Notes: a model not told the origin generated them from the sequence alone. A DNA stretch of 64,000 nt from Hyphomicrobium sp. CS1BSMeth3 (GCF_900117415.1 NZ_FPEI01000005.1:1116001-1180000); one strand, 5' to 3'. Shown: positions 34,983 to 44,453, numbered from the stretch's first letter. Numbers and translations: made by a program.

Positions 34983-36405
34983 GAACAACCTCGATATGAT
35001 CCTGCTGCGCCAGCCGTTCGACGATGCCAGCCGCATCGAGGCCCGCGACCTCGCCAATGATCAGGAGTGCGGGCCCTGTGATGTCGAGCTTTGTCGAGGG
35101 CGCTGCAAGTACATCGAGAGTGATCGCGATCCGGCGCTCGCCAGGCTGGGAGACGCGGGACGCGATGATCACCGGCATGGCCGGCGACCAGCCGGCGTCG
35201 ATCAACGTCCGCGCAAGGTCGCGGGACGTCGAAAGCCCCATGTAGACGGCAAGCGTTGCGCCCTGGTTCGCCAGTGCCGCGAGGTCGACCTGATCGAATT
35301 CGGGAGCGCCATCGCCGGCCGCGTGACCGGAGAGGAATGTCACCGAGCGCGAGAGATCGCGATGCGTCAGCGGGATCTGCAGGGAGGCGGCCGCGGCGGT
35401 TGCTGCCGTGATGCCGGGAACGACCTCGACGGCAACGCCCGATGCGCGCAGCATCTCGATTTCCTCGCCGCCACGGCCGAAGATGGACGGATCGCCGCCC
35501 TTGAGCCGCACGACCGTCTTGCCTTCGCGCGCGAGCGCGACGAGCAGGGCGTTGATTTCCGCCTGTGTCTTGGAGTGGCGACCCTTGGCCTTGGCAACCG
35601 AGATGAGCTGGGCCTCGCGGCGCGCATGATCGAGCACGCCCTCGCCCATGAGGCCGTCATGCACGATCACATCGGCAGATTTCAGCGCCCGCACCGCCTT
35701 GAGCGTCAGGAGATCCGGATCACCAGGGCCGGCGCCGACGAGGATCACGCGGCCGACCGGCGCCGTTTGCGCGCTCTCGCTCGAAAGAAGGGCCTCGATC
35801 GCTGTGCGGCCCTCGGCTTCATCGCCCTCGAGAATGGCGCGGGCGGCCGCACCGCCGAACACCTCATCCCAGAAAACGCGTCGAGCGGCGCCGGGCGCAA
35901 TCGCGTCCGCAACGTCATCGCGATACGCGCGCGCGATATCCGCGAGGCGGCCGAGGCGCGGATGCAATTCCAGCTCGATGGACGAGCGAAGCCGCGTCGC
36001 AAGAACCGGCGCCGCACCCTCCGTACCGATCGCGACAGTCACGGTGCCGCGATCGACAATCGCACCTAGCGCGAACGTCGAAAGATGCGGCCGATCCGGC
36101 ACGTTGACCGGAACACCGAACGATCGCGCCAGCTCGGACAGGCGCCTGTCCTCGGCATCGTCCTCCGTCGCTGAGATCACGAGGGGCCGACCGGGGAGCG
36201 ATTCCCATAGCGTAGCCGGGTCGAGGCGCTCGACGTGGCCCTCATCGATCAGCGGCCGGAAGCCCTCGACGAGCGCTCCCGCCGCAACCGCCACGCGCTC
36301 GGCGCGCTTGAGCAGCAGGCGGACCTTGCTCAGAGCCAGATTGCCGCCGCCGACGACGAGAGGTGCGGTTCGGCCGACCTCCACAAAAATCGGAAATGTC
36401 GCCAT
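34975..36405 (-). CDS. cysG: Siroheme synthase CysG (bifunctional dehydrogenase/ferrochelatase and uroporphyrinogen methyltransferase)
   Basis: A 476-residue fusion. The N-terminal part (about 1-200) is the CysG-B dehydrogenase/ferrochelatase, with the NAD-binding LVVGGGNLALSKVRLLL. The C-terminal part (about 220-470) is the SUMT methyltransferase, with VGAGPGDPDLLTLKAVRAL, VRLKGGDPSIFGRGGEE and VVPGITAATAAAA. It makes siroheme from uroporphyrinogen III for the sulfite reductase encoded downstream. Length agrees with the family. The start at 36405 is four bases after the ferredoxin stop. Confidence 0.95.
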   Translation of the reverse strand: MATFPIFVEVGRTAPLVVGGGNLALSKVRLLLKRAERVAVAAGALVEGFRPLIDEGHVERLDPATLWESLPGRPLVISATEDDAEDRRLSELARSFGVPVNVPDRPHLSTFALGAIVDRGTVTVAIGTEGAAPVLATRLRSSIELELHPRLGRLADIARAYRDDVADAIAPGAARRVFWDEVFGGAAARAILEGDEAEGRTAIEALLSSESAQTAPVGRVILVGAGPGDPDLLTLKAVRALKSADVIVHDGLMGEGVLDHARREAQLISVAKAKGRHSKTQAEINALLVALAREGKTVVRLKGGDPSIFGRGGEEIEMLRASGVAVEVVPGITAATAAAASLQIPLTHRDLSRSVTFLSGHAAGDGAPEFDQVDLAALANQGATLAVYMGLSTSRDLARTLIDAGWSPAMPVIIASRVSQPGERRIAITLDVLAAPSTKLDITGPALLIIGEVAGLDAAGIVERLAQQDHIEVVHA

Positions 36406-36409
36406 AGAC

Positions 36410-36811
36410 TCACCCTGCCACCCAATAGGTCTGTACGAGGCTGTCGGGCTGGATCTCGAACTCGAGGCCGTCCATCTCGTTGGTGGTTTCGATCTGGCAG
36501 GCGAGGCGCGAGGACTCGTCGGCCGTCGGGATGTCATCGAGCTTGGCAAGTTCCTCGTCAGTGGGCGGGGGAAGAACGTGCTGCCAGCGCTCGGGAATGC
36601 GGATGTGGCAGGTGCCGCAGACGCAGGCGCCGCCGCACTCGGCCTTCACTGGAAAGCCGTACATGCGGAGAAGGTCGAGAAGGCGCAGGCCCGCGATCGC
36701 TTCCCGCTGGAAGTGACTGCCGTCGGCCAGATAAATGTGGATCTTCAGGATCTTATCTTCGTCGTCTTCGACGAGGGGCGGCTCAATGCGGGCCACTGCG
36801 ATTGTCTGCAT
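36410..36811 (-). CDS. [2Fe-2S] ferredoxin
   Basis: A 133-residue ferredoxin. The cluster ligands fit the C-x5-C-x2-C...C pattern: ECGGACVCGTC followed by the last cysteine in RLACQIE. It heads the siroheme/sulfite-reductase operon and is the likely electron donor to the reductase. The ATG at 36811 follows GGAG by six bases. An adjacent GTG one codon earlier is less likely. Confidence 0.9.
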   Translation of the reverse strand: MQTIAVARIEPPLVEDDEDKILKIHIYLADGSHFQREAIAGLRLLDLLRMYGFPVKAECGGACVCGTCHIRIPERWQHVLPPPTDEELAKLDDIPTADESSRLACQIETTNEMDGLEFEIQPDSLVQTYWVAG

Positions 36812-37247
36812 CACACGCTCCGTTGATCGTGCAGTGCAACATAGTGGAAAAATAAACTAATGATAGCTCGTCTTGAAAATAAGAATAGAAAACCATTCCT
36901 AGTTATGGCGATAGGAGCGCGCGTATTTCTCCCCCAAGCCGCAAGAGGAACCCGATTGCCGGTCTCAGCGAGACAATAGGAAATCGTGCCTCCGGCCGCG
37001 GCCGGCTGGCCTTCGCTCCGTGACACGAGAGGGCGGGGCCGGCGCGTTCGCGGCTGCCGGCGTCGTAGATACGACTTTCAATCTGATAGACACTTGTGCA
37101 GGCCGATGCCAATTTGAGCGCGACATTCGTCATGGCCTTCAATAAGCCTGCAAGCTGCAGAGTGAAGGGCCCGGGAGTTCGACGTTGACTTATTGCGCAT
37201 GGATACGTGTCAGGTTCTCGAAACCTGGCGCGGCAGGGGGGTGATCG
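36812..37247. other. Divergent intergenic region with an AT-rich control segment
   Basis: A 436-base gap between the ferredoxin operon and a TRAP operon. About 36835-36900 is strikingly AT-rich for this genome and lies directly upstream of the sulfur operon. This resembles the AT-rich upstream regions where CysB-type activators bind, but no exact site can be assigned. A long ORF on the minus strand across this gap has no conserved features and is not called. Confidence 0.4.
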
Positions 37248-37793
37248 ATGTTGCGGCGGGCCCTCGATGCTCTCTATCTCGCTGCTGGTTATCTCGCCGG
37301 CCTCTTTCTGATCGCGATCTTTCTGCTGATGATGGCGCTGTCGCTCGGCCGCCAGGTCGGCGTCAATGTGCCATCGGGCGATGACTTCACGGCCTGGTCT
37401 CTTGTCGCGATGGCGTTTCTCGCCCTCGCACACACGTTCAAATCCTCCGAGCTGATCCGCATGGGGCTCGTCATCGAGCGCCTCAGCGGGCGGGCCCGGA
37501 CGGCTATGGAACTCATCGCCTTGGGCATCGGCACGGCGATCGTCGCGACGCTCTCGTGGGCCGCGGTGACGATGACGTACGAGAGCTGGCTCTTGAACGA
37601 CCTCTCCAGCGGCGTGGTCTCCGTGCCCCTCTGGATCCCCCAGCTCGGTTTCTCGGTGGGCTCGTCCATTCTCCTCATCGCCTTCCTCGACGAGTTCTAC
37701 AACGTCGCGACCGGCGGCTATCCGCGCTATTCGAAGCCGCCGCCGAAGACCAAGGAAGAAATTGTCGAGCGGGCAGCATCGGGGAACCTGTGA
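37248..37793 (+). CDS. TRAP transporter small permease (DctQ-like)
   Basis: A 181-residue protein with four predicted helices, as expected for DctQ. It begins MLRRALDALYLAAGYLAGLF and contains SELIRMGLVIERLSGRAR between helices. It pairs with the DctM permease that starts two bases after its stop. The C-terminal tail is charged and cytosolic. Confidence 0.88.
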   Translation: MLRRALDALYLAAGYLAGLFLIAIFLLMMALSLGRQVGVNVPSGDDFTAWSLVAMAFLALAHTFKSSELIRMGLVIERLSGRARTAMELIALGIGTAIVATLSWAAVTMTYESWLLNDLSSGVVSVPLWIPQLGFSVGSSILLIAFLDEFYNVATGGYPRYSKPPPKTKEEIVERAASGNL

Positions 37794-37795
37794 CG

Positions 37796-39106
37796 ATGCA
37801 GCTCGAGCTTGTGGAAGTCGCCTTTGCGCTGCTGCTCGTTTTGGGCGTGGCGTTGGTTCTCGGCGTATGGGTGGGGCTGGCGCTCGTCCTCAGCGGCATC
37901 GCGGCCATGTATTTCGTCGCCAACGTGCCCATGACGGCCGTCATGGCGACCACCATCTGGAGTGCGAGCGCCTCTTGGACGCTTGCAGCCCTGCCGCTCT
38001 TCGTCTGGATGGGCGAAATCCTGTTTCGGACCCGGCTCTCCGAAGAGCTTTTCCGAGGGCTCGCGCCCTGGGTGGGGCGCCTCCCAGGCGGCCTCGTGCA
38101 CGTCAATGTGCTGGCGTGCGGCATATTCGGGATGGTTTCGGGCTCTTCCGCAGCAACATGTGCCACGATCGGCAAGATCGCACTGCCGGAGCTTACAAAG
38201 CGCGGGTACGATGAGAAGCTCGCGATCGGATCACTCGCCGGCTCTGGAACGCTCGGGCTCCTGATTCCGCCCTCGATCATCATGATCGTCTACGCCGTCC
38301 AGGCCGAGGTGTCGCTTCTGCAGATGTTCCTTGCGGGCTTCCTGCCCGGCGCCGTGGTCATGGTGCTCTACTGCGGCTACATCGCAATTGTGTCCCTGCT
38401 CAATCCCGACAAGCAGCCGCCATCCGAGCCTTGGATGGGCTTCCGGCGGGCATTCAAAGAGTCGGCGAACCTTATCCCGACACTCCTCCTCATCCTGTTC
38501 GTCTTCGGGGCGCTCATATCCGGCTCGGCGACGGCAACGGAGTGCGCGGCCTGGGGTGTGGCAGGCGCTCTGATCATCGCGTGGCTGCAGGGGTCGCTGA
38601 CCTTCCAGTCCTTCTGGGCGAGCGTGATGGGCGCGACCCGAACCACCGCGATGATCATGCTCATTCTCGGCGGTGCGGCCTTCATGTCTGCGGCGATGGC
38701 GTACACGCAGATACCGGCGGCCATTGCGGACGGCGTGTCTCGCTTGAACCTCGGCCCGGGAATGCTCATCGCGTGCCTGACGCTGTTCTACATCGTCCTC
38801 GGCATGTTCCTCGATGGCATCTCGATGATCGTGCTGACGATGGCGATCGTCCTGCCCTTGGTGCAGAAGGCCGGCTTCGATCTCATCTGGTTCGGAATCT
38901 TCGTCGTGCTCGTCGTCGAGATGGCGCAGGTTTCGCCGCCCGTCGGCTTCAATCTGTTTGTGCTGCAATCCATGAGCGGCCGAGACAGCTGGACGGTCGC
39001 GTATGCGGCGCTTCCCTTCTTCATTCTTTTGATTGTCGCCGTGGCGATCATCTATGCCTTCCCGCAAATTGCGCTATTCTTGCCGAGGCTGGTGTTCCCG
39101 GCTTGA
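37796..39106 (+). CDS. TRAP transporter large permease (DctM-like)
   Basis: A 436-residue, roughly 12-helix permease. The family signatures are ACGIFGMVSGSSAATCATIG and GSLAGSGTLGLLIPPSIIMI. It moves the ligand delivered by the binding protein encoded next, using an ion gradient. The ATG at 37796 begins the typical N-terminus (MQLELVEVAFALLLVLG); the longer upstream frame overlaps dctQ and is not coding. Confidence 0.93.
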   Translation: MQLELVEVAFALLLVLGVALVLGVWVGLALVLSGIAAMYFVANVPMTAVMATTIWSASASWTLAALPLFVWMGEILFRTRLSEELFRGLAPWVGRLPGGLVHVNVLACGIFGMVSGSSAATCATIGKIALPELTKRGYDEKLAIGSLAGSGTLGLLIPPSIIMIVYAVQAEVSLLQMFLAGFLPGAVVMVLYCGYIAIVSLLNPDKQPPSEPWMGFRRAFKESANLIPTLLLILFVFGALISGSATATECAAWGVAGALIIAWLQGSLTFQSFWASVMGATRTTAMIMLILGGAAFMSAAMAYTQIPAAIADGVSRLNLGPGMLIACLTLFYIVLGMFLDGISMIVLTMAIVLPLVQKAGFDLIWFGIFVVLVVEMAQVSPPVGFNLFVLQSMSGRDSWTVAYAALPFFILLIVAVAIIYAFPQIALFLPRLVFPA

Positions 39107-39147
39107 TGGCGTGCCCGCACGACCAGAAGACGAAATGGAGTAGATGG

Positions 39148-40122
39148 ATGACGACATTCAAATTGATGCTGGCTGCGACCGCCGTCGTGGCGGCAACGGC
39201 GACGACGGCCACCGCTCAGACCAAGTGGAACCTGCCTGCCGCATACCCGGCGTCGAACTATCACACCGAAAACCTTGCCTGGTTCGCCGAAGAGGTGAAG
39301 AAGGCGACCGGCGGAAAGCTCGAGATAACCGTCCATGCGGGCGCCTCGCTATTCAAGGCGCCGGAAATCAAGCGCGCGGTTGCGACCGGCCAGGCGCAGA
39401 TGGGCGAGGTGCTGATCTCGATCCACGAAAATGAGGACTCGGTGTTCGGCCTCGACACCATCCCGTTCCTCGCCTCGAGCTATCCCGAAGCAAAGAAGCT
39501 GTGGGAGGCGCAGCGGGCTGCGATCGCCAAGAAGCTCGACAGCCAGAACATCATGGTCCTGTTCGCAGTGCCGTGGGGACCGCAGGGCATCTACGCGAAA
39601 AAGGAGCTGAATACGGTTGCCGATATGAAGGGGCTCAAGTTCCGCGCCTACAATGTCGGCACGACGCGCATTGCCGAGCTCGTCGGCGGTCAGCCGGTCA
39701 CGGTGCAGGCGGCGGAGCTGCCGCAGGCGCTCGCGACGGGAACTGTCAATATCTTCATGACCTCGGGTTCCACGGGCTACGACAGCAAGGCCTGGGAGAC
39801 CATGAGCCACTTCTACGACGTGCAGGGCTGGATCCCGAAGAACGTGACCTTCGTCAACAAGGCCGCTTTCAACGGCCTGCCGAAGGATCAGCAGGAGGCA
39901 ATCCTCAAGCTCGCCAAGGCGGCGGAGGAGCGCGGCTGGAAGATCGCGCCCGAGAAGGCCACCTGGTACAACGAGCAGCTCACCAAGAACGGCATGAAGG
40001 TCCTCCCGCCGAGCGCCGAGCTGAAGGCGGGGCTGAAGAAGATCGGTGACCAGCTCACCGAGGATTGGCTCAAGAAGGCGACTGACGACGGCAAGGCCGT
40101 GGTCGCGACCTATCGCAAGTAA
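39148..40122 (+). CDS. TRAP transporter substrate-binding protein (DctP family)
   Basis: A 324-residue exported protein with a signal peptide (MTTFKLMLAATAVVAATATT, cleavage near TAQTK). DctP features include SNYHTENLAWFAEEVKKATG, the ligand-contacting Arg in LKFRAYNVGTTRIAEL and an ELPQALATG stretch. A carboxylate ligand is expected for the family but cannot be specified. It ends the operon before a strong hairpin. Confidence 0.92.
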   Translation: MTTFKLMLAATAVVAATATTATAQTKWNLPAAYPASNYHTENLAWFAEEVKKATGGKLEITVHAGASLFKAPEIKRAVATGQAQMGEVLISIHENEDSVFGLDTIPFLASSYPEAKKLWEAQRAAIAKKLDSQNIMVLFAVPWGPQGIYAKKELNTVADMKGLKFRAYNVGTTRIAELVGGQPVTVQAAELPQALATGTVNIFMTSGSTGYDSKAWETMSHFYDVQGWIPKNVTFVNKAAFNGLPKDQQEAILKLAKAAEERGWKIAPEKATWYNEQLTKNGMKVLPPSAELKAGLKKIGDQLTEDWLKKATDDGKAVVATYRK

Positions 40123-40126
40123 AAAA

Positions 40127-40158
40127 CGATCGGCCGGTCAGCGATGACCGGCCGATCG
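40127..40158. terminator. Terminator hairpin after the TRAP operon
   Basis: CGATCGGCCGGTCA and its perfect complement enclose a 4-base loop, five bases after the dctP stop and preceded by an A tract. As the A tract reads as T on the minus strand, it probably works on both strands. Confidence 0.7.
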
Positions 40159-40179
40159 GCATGATTGCTGGAGCAATCG

Positions 40180-40209
40180 AGCGAGCCGTGCCCTTAGGCG
40201 CGGCTCGCT
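40180..40209 (+). terminator. Second hairpin between convergent genes
   Basis: AGCGAGCCGTGCC pairs with GGCGCGGCTCGCT with one mismatch and is followed by a T-rich stretch (TTCATTTT). It backs up the preceding terminator for rightward transcription. Confidence 0.55.
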
Positions 40210-40215
40210 TCATTT

Positions 40216-41775
40216 TCAGAGCGCGACTTCGATGAGGTAGGGGCCCTGCGAGGCCAGGCCGGCATCGAGCGACTTTGCAAGCTGCGTGCAATCCGTGGCC
40301 CGGGAAGCCTCGACGCCCATGCTGCGCGCCATGTGCACCCAATCGATGGCGGGATTGCCGATCGTCAGCATGTTCACCGCGCGCGGGCCGGGATTGCGCA
40401 CGCCGACGTTGGTCAGCTCGCCGCGCAGGATGTTGTACGAGTGGTTGGCGAAGACCAGCACAGTGACGTCGAGGCCTTCGCGTGCCATCGTCCATAGCGA
40501 CTGGATCGTGTACATGGCGCTGCCGTCGCCCTCGAGCGCGATCACTTTGCGGTCCGGGCAGGCGACCGCAGCGCCGATCGCGACCGGCAGGCCATAGCCG
40601 ATCGATCCGCCGCGATTGTTGATCCAGCTATGCGGCGGCGCACCCGCCGTCTCGGGAAAGAATTCGCGTCCCGTCGTCACGCTCTCGTCGACGACGATCG
40701 CGTTCTCGGGGATCTTCGCACCGAGGATCGAGGCAATGCCGGCCGGACCGATCGGCCCCGTCGGAAGGGCAGGGCGGCGCGGCGCTGCAACCCCGGCAGG
40801 CGGCGTGTTGATTGCGTCGAGCTCGATGGCGAGGGCCTCGAGCGCGGCTTCCATGTCGTCCTCGAGGCCGGCGAGCTTCGTGGAGCGCGCATCCTTCGGC
40901 ATGAGCAGGCTGGGCTTGTTCGGATAGGCGAAGAAGGCGACGGGCTCGCGTGCGCCGACGAGGACGAGGTTGCCGGCGGCTTCCATCACCTTGAGTGCCT
41001 GATCGACGACATAGGGAATGCGGTTGACCTGGACCCGGCCGGCCCCCCGTTCGAGGCGCGTGTTCGCGCCCTCAGTGAGAATGCCGCAGCCGGTCTTGGC
41101 AGCGATACGACCCGCAAGCTCCAGCGGGCGCGCGCGCAGCGCTGCACCGCCCATGAGTAGGGTTGCTTTGGGGCTCTTGCGCAGCATCTCGGCCGCTGCC
41201 TTCACGGCATCGCCCGACACCTTGGGTGGCGCGACCCTCGGCGCCGTCTCGGCAATGCCGTTCGCAGGCCCCCAAGCCGTATCCGCAGGCAGGATCAGCG
41301 TCGCGATCTGGCCCGGTGTCTGGCGTGCCGCTTCGATCGCCAGCGCGCCGTCGGCTGCGATGCCGGCCGAGTTCGGCGAGGTCTTCACCCAGTGCGACAT
41401 CGGCCGCGCCACGCCCTCGATATCGGAGGTGAGTGGGGCGTCATGGGTAATATGGTAGGTCGCGTGCTCGCCAACGATATTGACGATGCCGGAGCTCGCC
41501 TTCTTGGCATTGTGGAGGTTGGCAAGACCGTTGGCGAGGCCAGGACCCAGATGCAGAAGTGTCGATGCCGGCTTGTCGAGCATGCGGTAGTAGCCGTCCG
41601 CCGCGCCCGTCACGACACCCTCGAACAGGCCGAGCACGCAGCGCATACCCGGTACTTTGTCGAGCGCCGCGACGAAGTGCATTTCCGACGTGCCCGGATT
41701 GGTGAAGCAGACGGTCACGTCGCCTGCAATCAGTGTCCGTACAAGGCTTTCCGCCCCGTTCATCTCGCTCGACAT
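40216..41775 (-). CDS. ThDP-dependent enzyme, acetolactate synthase large-subunit-like
   Basis: A 519-residue ThDP enzyme. The N-terminal PYR domain has FTNPGTSEMHFVAALD and the activating Glu in LGLFEGVVTGAADGY. The C-terminal PP domain has the cofactor motif GDGSAMYTIQSLW with FANHSYNIL. This sequence group is usually labelled acetolactate synthase, but no regulatory small subunit is encoded nearby. It is more probably a decarboxylase or ligase of a 2-keto acid in catabolism. The start could be 41775 or the second Met at 41763; both have weak ribosome sites. It is divergent from the channel gene. Confidence 0.85.
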   Translation of the reverse strand: MSSEMNGAESLVRTLIAGDVTVCFTNPGTSEMHFVAALDKVPGMRCVLGLFEGVVTGAADGYYRMLDKPASTLLHLGPGLANGLANLHNAKKASSGIVNIVGEHATYHITHDAPLTSDIEGVARPMSHWVKTSPNSAGIAADGALAIEAARQTPGQIATLILPADTAWGPANGIAETAPRVAPPKVSGDAVKAAAEMLRKSPKATLLMGGAALRARPLELAGRIAAKTGCGILTEGANTRLERGAGRVQVNRIPYVVDQALKVMEAAGNLVLVGAREPVAFFAYPNKPSLLMPKDARSTKLAGLEDDMEAALEALAIELDAINTPPAGVAAPRRPALPTGPIGPAGIASILGAKIPENAIVVDESVTTGREFFPETAGAPPHSWINNRGGSIGYGLPVAIGAAVACPDRKVIALEGDGSAMYTIQSLWTMAREGLDVTVLVFANHSYNILRGELTNVGVRNPGPRAVNMLTIGNPAIDWVHMARSMGVEASRATDCTQLAKSLDAGLASQGPYLIEVAL

Positions 41776-42131
41776 CGGCCTACATGGCTCCCATTGCATG
41801 AAAAAGCCCGGCACCTGGAACGGCCGACGGGCGATGCCGCCGACTTTATGCCGAACCGCAGGGGGGTTCAAACCGCTGCTGTCGCACGGCCGCATCAGCA
41901 ACGTGCATGGATGAGCTGGACTGGTTTCTGAGCAGTGGTGATGCACCCCTTCTGAGATAAGATGAATGCTCGAGGGTAGCGGCACACCGCGCGCGTGCCG
42001 TGAGAGTGGGGCGTTCGCCATCAGGCGGGCGGAATTCTTCTGGCAGTTTCGCATTCCGCTTCTTGCCGAGCTGGCTGTCGCGAGCGATGGCGGCGCGGCC
42101 GCGGATGGCGTCGTTAAAAGTGAGTGGCGAC
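41776..42131. other. Divergent promoter region, no gene seen
   Basis: A 356-base region between the ThDP enzyme and the channel-fusion gene. Frames extending both genes into it are open, but they lack the conserved N-termini, and no ribosome sites support them. No operator or hairpin is clear. Confidence 0.35.
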
Positions 42132-44438
42132 ATGAGCGTGGCTGCTGACGGCATTGGATTGCGTGCCGCATGGCCGTCGGGGGTGTGGTGGCATCGGGCC
42201 CTGGTGGCGTTCGCGGCCGTCCTTTGGGTGGTCGGCTCTACGCTTCCAGCGGCGGCCATCAAAGAGGCGGAAGCCGCGCAAGGCCCGCCATATAATGTCG
42301 CGCTGCTCGTGAGCGCGCCGCGCGATGATCTCTGCCACGACCCTGGTGATATCGCCGCGATCCGTCGGCTGGCGGCGGACGAGCAGGCGCGCATCAACCA
42401 ACGGGGCGGGATTGCCGGCAGACCCATAGCGATCAGGATCTTCGACGACGGCCGCGATGATGCGAAGGCCATCGCCAACATGCGCGCCGTTCTTGCTGAC
42501 CGCAACATGATCGGCATGATCGGGCTCGGCAACGCGAGCCGGGCCAAGGCAGTGTTCGACGCGCTCGGCGAGGACATCCGGCGCAGCAACATACCGTTCC
42601 TTTCGGATATCGCCGTCAGCAGCATCTTCGCGGGCCACCCGAACGTCTTCACGACGCGCGCCTCGCAGGACGAGGAGCGGGCGCCCGTTATGGCCGCCTT
42701 CACGCGCAGCATGGGCTTCAAGCGGCCCGCTTTCATTGGCGCGTCGGGCATGGTCTCCAGCGAGGCGCTGCGCGAGAGTCTCGTCGATCTCATCGGCGAA
42801 GCCAATCTGAGTGGCGATCATCGAATGCGTCTCACCGACGGCAAACCTGACGCTAGAGAACTGGCCGCCGTCGTTGCCGATCTCGCTCAGCGTCAGCCTG
42901 ATGTGATCTATCTCGCCGTCGGCTCGCGGGCCGGCGGTGAGGTCATGTCTGCGCTAAAGACGGCCGGGGTGACGCCGGCAATATTCATTAGCGGGCGCAT
43001 CGACGCGCTCCCGCCAGCCGTCGCGATGTCCTATCCAAGCCCGCTCTATCAGATCTCATGGGACAACCTGCCGGAGCTCTACAACGGCCGCCTGCGCAAG
43101 CTCGCCGTGCTGGCACCTTCCAATCCCTGGATCTTCGAGGGGCGCAAGAACGCGCGCGCGCCCGGCTGGGCTAAGGGCGAATGCCAGGAGCGGGCCGAGA
43201 CCCGCGGTATACGCGATCCCTTTGAAGCGGCGAACATGCGCGCCATTGCGACCGGTGCGCGCTACGCGGACATGATGGCGCTCATCGCCGACGTTTTGCG
43301 AACAGCCGATCGCAGTGCCGACATCGAGACGCTGCGCGCAGCCGCCGTGTCGCGCATCACGTCGGCCTACGCGGCCGGCCGCGGTGCCTTCAGGGGGACG
43401 TTCGAGAACTGGTCTTTCGATCCGACCACGCGTACGGCCACGCGCACGCCTTTCATCATCATTCTGCCGCGCGGTCTTGGCCGTTTGCAGCTCGCGCCCA
43501 TCCAGTTCCGCCGCGCGCGCGACGGTACGTTCCGGCGCGTCGAGACGCTTTATATGGACATCGATCTCGTCAAGGCGCATCGCGTCGACGACAATGAGAA
43601 GGCCTACTTCGCGGAGTTCTATCTATCGCTCCACGCCAATCCTACGATCGACATCGGTGAGATCGAGTTCGCCAACGCCTACATCGATCCGCGCACCCAT
43701 GGGCGCCAGCTCACGATCGAGCCCCTCCACGGCGGCGCCAGCGACCGCATCTATCCCGCTTCGATGAAAGTCTACAAGGTTGTCGGGCGCTTCCTGTTCG
43801 AGCCTCGTCTCGAGACCTTCCCTTTCGACACGCAGAGCTTCTCCATCGAGGTCCAACCGCGGCGCAGCGATGCCGCATTCATCGTTCAGCCACCTCCCGT
43901 TTCGTTGCGCGACGCACGCGTGATCACCGAAAGCTGGACGCCCATGGTGCACTATGTGGGCTATGACGAGGACTTCGTTCCTGTCGTCGACTCCTTCACC
44001 CATGAGGCAAGCGTCGCGCCCTTCTACAAGGCGAGCTTCGTGTGGCAGATGCGGCGCGAGACGACCGACTATTTCCTCCGCGTGGTCGTGCCATTGGGCT
44101 TCATTCTCGGCATCGCCTATCTTTCGATCTTCATTCCCATGGCGCGCTTCGACTCGATCGTGGCCATCCAGGTGACCGCCCTCCTGTCGGCAGTCGCGCT
44201 CTACATCTCCCTGCCTAAGCTCGACTCGGATACGGCGACACTGTCGGATCGCATTTTCGTCTTCGACTACATGATGGTGAGCCTCATGATCGCGATCACG
44301 GTCTTGAGGATCAATCCATTCGTCGCCAGCCGCCGGTGGCTGGTCAGCGTGCTCGAGTTCATGCACGTAGCCGTCGTGCCGGCCCTTGTGGTGGTCGCGG
44401 CGTACTATGCCTACGGCATGAGCATTGCCGCTCAGTAG
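42132..44438 (+). CDS. Periplasmic binding domain fused to a pentameric ligand-gated ion channel
   Basis: A 768-residue protein. A signal/anchor helix (about residues 22-42) precedes a Leu/Ile/Val-type periplasmic binding domain of roughly 400 residues (VALLVSAPRDDLCHDPGD, INQRGGIAGRPIAI, MIGMIGLGNASRAKAV). From about residue 465 the sequence is a Cys-loop-type channel. Its extracellular domain has FPFDTQSFSIEV, the bacterial counterpart of the Cys-loop. Four helices follow from about residue 645 (TDYFLRVVVPLGFILGIAYL). My hand alignment of M2 with GLIC puts Asp674 at -2', Thr at 6' and Leu at 9', suggesting a cation-selective pore with a leucine gate. The large binding domain may be the ligand sensor. 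No pore motif is missing. Confidence 0.88.
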   Translation: MSVAADGIGLRAAWPSGVWWHRALVAFAAVLWVVGSTLPAAAIKEAEAAQGPPYNVALLVSAPRDDLCHDPGDIAAIRRLAADEQARINQRGGIAGRPIAIRIFDDGRDDAKAIANMRAVLADRNMIGMIGLGNASRAKAVFDALGEDIRRSNIPFLSDIAVSSIFAGHPNVFTTRASQDEERAPVMAAFTRSMGFKRPAFIGASGMVSSEALRESLVDLIGEANLSGDHRMRLTDGKPDARELAAVVADLAQRQPDVIYLAVGSRAGGEVMSALKTAGVTPAIFISGRIDALPPAVAMSYPSPLYQISWDNLPELYNGRLRKLAVLAPSNPWIFEGRKNARAPGWAKGECQERAETRGIRDPFEAANMRAIATGARYADMMALIADVLRTADRSADIETLRAAAVSRITSAYAAGRGAFRGTFENWSFDPTTRTATRTPFIIILPRGLGRLQLAPIQFRRARDGTFRRVETLYMDIDLVKAHRVDDNEKAYFAEFYLSLHANPTIDIGEIEFANAYIDPRTHGRQLTIEPLHGGASDRIYPASMKVYKVVGRFLFEPRLETFPFDTQSFSIEVQPRRSDAAFIVQPPPVSLRDARVITESWTPMVHYVGYDEDFVPVVDSFTHEASVAPFYKASFVWQMRRETTDYFLRVVVPLGFILGIAYLSIFIPMARFDSIVAIQVTALLSAVALYISLPKLDSDTATLSDRIFVFDYMMVSLMIAITVLRINPFVASRRWLVSVLEFMHVAVVPALVVVAAYYAYGMSIAAQ

Positions 44439-44453
44439 GCCGGGGTGCTGCAA

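Noticed and set aside
36903-37433. 176-codon minus-strand frame across the fdx/TRAP intergenic region
   Set aside because: Overlaps the dctQ start, no conserved motif, no ribosome site; likely chance frame.
40216-41775. Biosynthetic acetolactate synthase IlvB
   Set aside because: No IlvH-type small subunit nearby and divergence from the IlvB pattern; a catabolic ThDP enzyme is more likely, so no gene symbol was given.
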